Assembly (NCBI GenBank): GCA_003550325.1
Contig: QKWP01000574.1
Location: forward strand, 90,534-154,533
Source of the DNA: Gigaspora rosea
Taxonomy: Eukaryota > Glomeromycota > Glomeromycetes > Diversisporales > Gigasporaceae
Length of the DNA stretch: 64,000 bases
Direction of reading: 5' to 3'
The notes under the pieces are model-generated. The model was not told where the DNA came from. It did no database searches and worked only from the letters and a program-made list of their open reading frames with translations. The position numbers were made by a program, and so were the translations under genes. Shown here piece after piece: positions 57,999 to 64,000 of this stretch. The stretch's first letter is position 1, and each line of letters begins with the position of its first letter.

Positions 57999-58615
57999 AG
58001 AGTGGCTAGAACCACTAATACAGTATAGTAGTACAAGTGTATATAGTGGTAACAGGGTTCCTCTAAGCCTTATGATGCCATCCAACCATATCTGTACTGG
58101 AAGCATTTGTGAAACATGCCCAACATCTCATCACCATATTGGGAAATATAGTTGTTCACACATTACCATATTCAGAACGCTAAATTCTGGGCCCTAAAGG
58201 TACAGGAACCTAGTTAGTTGTGGCAGCATGCAGGTTTGAGATACTTATCCAATGTAGTAAAAGCAGCTGCATGGCTTAAGATATAAACTTCCGAGAAGTA
58301 CACCAATGGGAGAAATACTTAGGTACACCAATTTGGAAGTATAAAGCACTCACCTGGAATATCACACTATATTGGAAGGAATGATACTAGTAGTGTGAGT
58401 AAGTGGTGGACATGTTAATACCAATTGTCGGTTGGAAAGGAACATCAAAGCCAGGTCAGCTATATAAATAGGAATTTGAAAGGCTCTGATAAGTTTAGGT
58501 CATGGATAAATTAGTTCTAGTTTCGGTATTAAGTAGATAGTATAGAAATTGTACAACAATATTGTAATGGTTGATATACATCAAATAAAGACCAGAGGTA
58601 TGACCTCATCTTAAA
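57999..58615 (+). repeat. 620-bp LTR-like direct repeat, copy 2
   Basis: Sister of 54905-55530 on the same strand, with CATCAAATAAAGACCAGAGG near the 3' end. It retains more original sequence than the partial copy at 46680-47275. Confidence 0.5.
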
Positions 58616-58739
58616 GAACAGATATTTTCAATGATAAATTATAGTACAGTGACAAACTAACAGAAATTCTACTCTTTAAAGAAAACCTAACAACCTTTAT
58701 ATGATACAAACTAGATATAATACTGATAGAAATTTTTAT

Positions 58740-59519
58740 ACCAATAGCTATTAACCAGAAATTGGTTTACAAAGATACAGCTTCTTCTGCTCATTTACTC
58801 GAGTAGCTGCTCAAGCCCCATATCAGATTGAATTTACTACTTTATTAAACAAATTCATCGACAGATACAAAAGAATCTACAATATATCTATTACTAATAA
58901 AAACAACTATGACCAAATCTTTTTTGAACTAAAACAAAAGCTAGCAACTGACTATCTAAAAAATCTAGATTGTCTACAACTAGATGGTCATAAAATCACT
59001 TGTTGAATCTTCTACCTTTAAGGATTTAGCAAAATTAAAAAAAATTAAGCTTTGAGATTGTATGAAGAACAATTAACAATATAATCCAATAATCAACTAT
59101 TTCTCTTTCAGAGAACCTAAAAGAAATTACTAAAGCAATTTATTCTATACTGCTCTTTTCACTACTAAAAGAGAACTGATAACAAATCTATAAAATAGTT
59201 CAAACTCTATAATTAAACTTTATCTTTTTTTTTATTTCTAGACAAATACTTCAAACACACATGTACCTCTTTTCAGAGAACTCTTTGAAACTAAAAAAAA
59301 GAATACAAAAACCTTTTTTTATTACTAAGCAAGTTGAACTCTATTGCTTGCCAGAATTCTGCAAGAAATTACAAACTCATTACATCTTCGAAAAACTATC
59401 ACTACCTTACTTTGAGCTGCCAGAATCCAAACTATCTCTCTTGAGCACACCTCAAGTGCTAAACAATAGAATCAGGCACCTGTTCCCATTTATAGCAAAA
59501 GATATATCAGCAAATTATA
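58740..59519 (+). pseudogene. Retroelement- or gene-like remnant, family unknown
   Basis: 58765-59006 reads SFFCSFTRVAAQAPYQIEFT TLLNKFIDRYKRIYN... to ...LDCLQLDGHKITC and stop. After an acceptor-like TTTATTTCTAG (59243), 59261-59519 reads MYLFSENSLKLKK... QVELYCLPEFCKKLQTHYIF and on to IAKDISANY, where the MITE at 59520 cuts it. Both blocks are coding-like and colinear, but I find no reverse transcriptase, integrase or transposase motif. The 113-residue ORF over 59261-59602 runs into the MITE and is a false fusion. Confidence 0.35.
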
Positions 59520-59700
59520 AGGACCCCGACATATACATAGATAGGTTAGGTATGAGTTTGCTTATTTTTGAAGTTTTTTACGCAGATTTGTTACATTTAT
59601 AGTAATTTTTTTGCTTAATTTTAAAGGGTTTTCTGCAGATTTTTCCTTTTTTAGTAACCCTATAATTAACCTGACCTATCTATATATATTTCGGGGTCCT
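59520..59700. mobile_element. MITE AGGACCCC with 8-bp TSD (7/8)
   Basis: AGGACCCCGACATATACATA and the inverse of TATATATTTCGGGGTCCT define it; AAATTATA and GAATTATA flank it (7 of 8 alike). It is the same family as 50445-50622, with the ends better preserved. Confidence 0.85.
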
Positions 59701-60400
59701 GAATTATATATATATAATCTTATGTAAGATATTATAGCCCATAATATTACAAAAATCTTATGATCAATATAGTATATTATGTAATATATTATGTTATATT
59801 ATGGTTATATTATAGTGTTTATTTTTTTAAAATATTTTGAAATATATTGTAAAATAGATCAAATAAAAAAAATGCAAATTGCCCCATTACAGAGGTTGCA
59901 GAAGGCATATTTTGTGATCTTTTCACACTGTATCGCAATATTTTGCAGATTTTTAAAAATTTTCAAAAAATCAATAAACGATATACATATTCATATAATC
60001 ATACTTTTTTACAAGTTTTCACATTATTTTGCAAGATTTCGCAATTTAATATAAAATTTTATATTTATTTATTTATTATTATTATACATTATATTTAAAT
60101 ATTTTAATCAATATTACATATTTTATTATATATTATATTTTAATTATTATACATATCTTTATAGTATTATTATTTTTATATTATTACATATTATTTTAAC
60201 TACTTTCGTACTTTTCCATATTTAATTCTATTACTATATACAAAAACTAGCCCTACATACTTATTTTTTGTTTACCCCATAGTTAGCTATTATCTTTGCT
60301 TCTTTGTTTTCAATTGTTTTCACTTTGACTATTTCTTTTGTTTTGGCTATAACCTTCATTTTGCTCTCTTTTTTTAAATATTTCAAAGAAGTAAAAAAAA
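59701..60400. other. AT-rich, no gene
   Basis: 59800-60060 contains AAATATTTTGAAATATATTG and TTTTGCAAGATTTC words shared with 8870-8990 and 61290-61375, probably a decayed inverted-repeat element. The ORF at 59791-60054 is not protein-like. Confidence 0.4.
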
Positions 60401-61090
60401 TAAAAAAATTATTTCTCAGAAGTGTTAGTATTTTTGCAAATTGCTAGAGAAATCTAGTAGTTCTTGTAAAGTGCCAGAAACTAATGTTCTTGTAAAGTGC
60501 CAGAAAAGTCACAAAGTTTGAAGAAGTCAGAAATAAATAAAATAAAATAAAAATTAAAAAAATAAGTAAAAAAAAAACAAATAAAAAAACAAAAGTGTAA
60601 GCAAACGAATAAAAAAAAAATAAAGAAGCCCCAAATTTTTATTTCTTTGAAGTAAGAGTTTGCATTCTTGCAAATTCAAAAATTGTGAAAGCTGTATAAA
60701 TGTTCTTGCAAAATGCCAAAAAAGTCATGAAGTGCTAAAAAAGTCTGGGTTGGTTTTCTTGCAAAGCACTAGAAAGTTTCTCGCAAAGTGCCAGAATAAA
60801 TAAATTAATAAAACAAATTTAAAAAAACAAAAAACAAAAAACAAAAACAAATTATGTCAAATGAAAAAATAAATAAAGTTCTAACTAAACCTTTATTTCT
60901 TTAAAGAAGCATTCTTGAAAATTTAGAATCAGTTGTATGTTCTTGCAAAGTGTCAGAAGTTTGTGTTGGCTTGTGCAAGGTTTCAAAAAGTTGTTTGTAT
61001 TTTTGCATGTGTTAGTTTGTTCAAGGTTTCAAAAAGTTTTTGGTTTTCTTACAAAGGCATTTTTGTAAAGTGCCGAAATAAAAATAAAAT
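60400..61090 (+). repeat. Three-fold 245-bp repeat with TTCTTGCAAAGTGCCAGAA
   Basis: Units start near 60400, 60640 and 60888, each with TTATTTCTTTGAAG followed by CATTCTTGCAAATT. The 19-mer TTCTTGCAAAGTGCCAGAA or a near form occurs about eight times, and A-rich AAATAAAATAAA tracts separate the units. No ORF. Confidence 0.7.
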
Positions 61091-62629
61091 GAAAAAAAAA
61101 ATTAAATAAAAAAATAAAAACAAAATAAAAGATCTAATTATAAACAAAAGATCTAATTTGATCTTGCAGTACAGAATTTGAACATCTTTAAACTATTTTG
61201 AACTATTTTGAAAAATCAGTCTAATACGCAGTCCAGGTTACAAAACTACTGATCCAGCTTGGTTTTCTATAATAGTCCTAAAATATATTGAAAGTAGTTT
61301 GAAATATTTCATAATATATTTCGAAATATTTTGAAATTACTTTCAAAATATTTTGAAATATATTACAAAATATTTTGCCTATAATATGGTTTGTAAGACC
61401 TTATATGAGATTATGCTATTATAAATTTGCTGATATAGAACTGAGTTTTGTCAGCACATCGCACCCCTACATTCTGTGCCAGGTTATGTCGATCAGTATA
61501 AATAAGCATGCAGTGTAACTATCAAAGTAGATAATAAATGAACATTTAAAATAAGTTTTTTTAAAAATTCTAACAATGATTTCTCAACCCCTACTTGATT
61601 AAATTCAGTGAACTTTTTTTATTTTAATTCTATTGTATTGTAGAATCAAAATAAATAATATTTATTGAATTTGGGTTAATAGTTATTGAGAAATCATCAC
61701 GAAAATTTTAAAAACTTAAAATATTAAAATCGAATAAATTTTTCTTTTTTGAACTTCAAAGATTTCTTGAAATCAACAAGCAGAGTTTGAAAAGTCTTTT
61801 TATAAAATTAAATTAAAATTTTTTTTGAATTTGAACAACTGGTTGTTGAAAAATATTCATTAAGCCTAAAAAAAAATTTTTGATTGCAGCTTTTTTTTTA
61901 TAGATACTTAAGCTTGAACAAAGTTTTTTCAGCACTTACATGGCCCAAATTTGATAAAATTTAATTCTATGAGTATAGAATTAAAATAAAATTATTTTAA
62001 TCAAATAATTGTTGAGAAATTATCATTAAAAGTTTTAAAACTTTCAATTTTATTAATAGAATTAGTTTGTTTATTGTTTTTTCTTTTTATGTTTGTATTA
62101 CTAGCACAAATAAATAAAGCTATTTAATAATAATTTAGCATTAGAACTTTTTATTTTAAGAAATTTTTTAATTTAATTGTTATCCAAAGATCTAAAGTTT
62201 GGGTCGAATTCTGGTCACAATCTATTATAGATCTTCATTGCAAGGTCAATATCAAATGAAATTTATCATGACTCTAGCTAGAATGTCAATAGCTTGTATA
62301 ATATTCCGTTTATAACTTATGATACAAAATAAGATATAACCTTGTAAATGCTATCAAACCTTTTTATTTAGATGACCCAAATTTGATATATGTCATAAGA
62401 AAAAACATTTGTTGATACTTGTAACATTTAAATTTTTTAATACAATCAATTTCTTTATTTCAGCTTGTTTATCTCTAAATTATTATATTGGAATTAATTA
62501 TTATAGTATTAATTCAACATATCATTCGAAATATTTGTACACAGCCTATATCTGGTTTTATTTGTTTTTCGCATTTTACGTTTAGGGATCTCTTGGGTAT
62601 TGTTCTCCTTGTTTATGCTGATTCTTTGT
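61091..62629. other. AT-rich with inverted pairs, no gene
   Basis: 61290-61375 is a palindromic run of GAAATATTTTGAAATTAC. 61560-62050 has several diverged copies of GATTTCTCAACA and TTTTAATTCTAT in both orientations, likely remains of a foldback. The ORF at 62488-62694 is opposite the transposase tail and not real. Confidence 0.4.
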
Positions 62630-64000
62630 TTAACATTTGCTTTTTTTTTGTTTTACAGATTCAGGTTGAACTCGAATTGTTGCTCCGCTTTTAATACGTG
62701 TTGACGAATCCAGATTATGGTTATAGAGAAAGGAAGTTACCTGTCCAATTGATAGCAATTTGGCAGCCTTGTATCGTTCAGCAAACTTATCGAATGCTAT
62801 TTGTAGTTGTGAACCACAATTTTTATAATCATCTTCAATCTCTTTTAAAAAATTAGTAAAAAACGAATCATTAAACTCTGGCTCCTGATCGTCTGTTTCA
62901 CTAAAATAAGTAATAACAATAAAGCTAAGTTGTTAATATAAAAGTTTATCTTGTAACAATAACAAATATATATATAACAAACCTGAATTCATTATTTGTA
63001 TCAACCCCGCTTTTTGCTATTGTTATAGCATTTGTATCATCATTTTTATTGTCATTTATAGTATTATGCTGGTCGATTAAAACAGGTTTTGTGCGTAATG
63101 ATGCATAAAAAGAATTTTCTTTTACATTAAGTCCTTTAAAAAAATTACTTTAATGTTTCATGCATATATATATAGTAACTTTCATTATAAGCAATACTAA
63201 CCGATTGCAATATATGAAAAAATCATACGATCATTGGGTGTTATTGAAGGTAAAAAGTTGATAATTCTGATATGGTATTTCATGGCTACGGCACCTTGGT
63301 GCTTACATGGTGCACCTGTTAATCCAATAAAACAATTGCATGTTCCGATAGCACTATTCACATGATAGACAAGACCTGATTCTTTTTTTGTACTTGGCAC
63401 AAGGTATTCATCTATATTTGGTAGCTGACAAATTGAATCTTTATCAACAGTTTCCCAGCCGGGACACAAGAACCTTTTTGCAATTTCCATATGACCAGGA
63501 TGTCGGTGTGCAAATCCATACAGACGATGTTTATAAAATCAGTCCATGTTCTTAGTAACAAAAAAGAAAACTTGAACAGAATTAAATGCTTGGGTTCTCG
63601 CAAAAATAATATCTTTGAGTAACCCAAAGCCACGTTCAATATAGTTATTTGTATGGTTACCACGTAACAGTAAATTTAATCGAAAACAATGTGCCCAGTA
63701 CCGTTGTCGATTCCAAATATGTTCAAAATGGTTTGCAAGCAATGGATATTGCTGATAATAATCATTTTTGAACTTATCATAATAATTATTCATTTCGATT
63801 TTTGTACATGCATATAAAATTTTTTTTATTTTACTCATTATAATTACTTGATGCTCTTTACAAATGCCATGCTTTGCATTATAAAACCAACGCCAGAGTG
63901 CTTGCAAAAAGTAGATCGTACATAAAAGTCGGTTAGATTGTGGCCAACAATGATGTAATGCATTTCGCTCTGCAGAAGAGTCATCAGTTAAAAAATTTTG
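62630..64000 (-). pseudogene. MULE transposase, 3' part, with SWIM finger
   Basis: The C-terminal portion of a Mutator-like transposase that moves DNA by cut-and-paste. It enters from the window end, so the start is missing. Exons (descending): 64000-63202, 63133-62983 and 62900-62630, with introns of 68 and 82 nt, GT-AG and frame-true. Exon 1 has FLTDDSSAERNALHHCWP and LQALWRWFYN (transposase core), then NNYIERGFGLLKD, whose E fits the last catalytic acid, and the SWIM zinc finger CNC...PCKH. The last exon has CGSQLQIAFDKFAERY and IKSGATIRVQPESVK, usual near the C terminus. Two lesions: an in-frame TGA at 63539-63541 where W is expected before FYKHRLYGFAHRHPGH, and a 9-A run near 62641-62649 (T on the plus strand). 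With one base fewer there, the tail would continue KANVKQRISINKENN... and KRKMRKTNK. It is called a pseudogene because of the stop. Confidence 0.85.

Noticed and set aside
59261..59602. Intact 113-residue gene
   Set aside because: The last 28 codons lie inside an AGGACCCC MITE, so the frame is a chance fusion of a remnant with an insertion.

Overview
Overall identity. This is a very AT-rich eukaryotic window that looks like an arbuscular mycorrhizal (Glomeromycotina, Rhizophagus-like) fungal genome. The reasons are short GT-AG introns of roughly 50-110 nt, a gene coding only for tetratricopeptide repeats, a very short free-standing Zn2Cys6 protein, a multi-exon MULE transposase, many decayed hAT-type fragments, and TTAGGG-type tracts inside elements. 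The species call is an inference; no marker gene is present.

Layout. 0-12 kb: no secure gene. The stretch holds terminal-inverted-repeat (TIR) elements and foldback elements, a dead hAT-type transposase split by two MITEs, and a 120-N gap. 11.7-19 kb: the only gene-dense part. It has an acidic exon, a 620-residue TPR protein (+), an 11-exon zinc alcohol/formaldehyde-type dehydrogenase (-) with a MITE in intron 4, and a small putative secreted protein (-). 19-33 kb: decayed fragments, a hairpin-rich tandem repeat, nested inverted-repeat elements, and a four-hairpin palindromic array near 30 kb beside a 1 kb TIR element. 33.65-33.93 kb: an intact 93-residue Zn2Cys6 protein (+). 34-42 kb: MITEs and at least two decayed genes. 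42-62 kb: a mobile-element graveyard with visibly few CpG dinucleotides, holding two dead hAT-type transposase segments in the window overall (one here), LTR-like repeats, a tRNA-like SINE head and many TA-, TAA-, 7-bp- or 8-bp-TSD MITEs. 62.6-64 kb: the 3' part of a multi-exon MULE transposase (-) running off the window, with one in-frame stop and one homopolymer frameshift.

How the parts relate. No operon-like or pathway logic links the host genes. The window is informative mainly as a record of nested transposition: hosts and inserts can be ordered from intact target-site duplications. Three MITEs with exact 7-bp duplications, a foldback family built from a repeated GTCGGTGAAATGA-type motif, telomere-like tracts at the centre of many otherwise different MITEs, and the hairpin array at 29.9-30.13 kb are the least ordinary features. 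Several gene-model breaks lie exactly at homopolymer runs, so assembly error must be kept apart from real decay.
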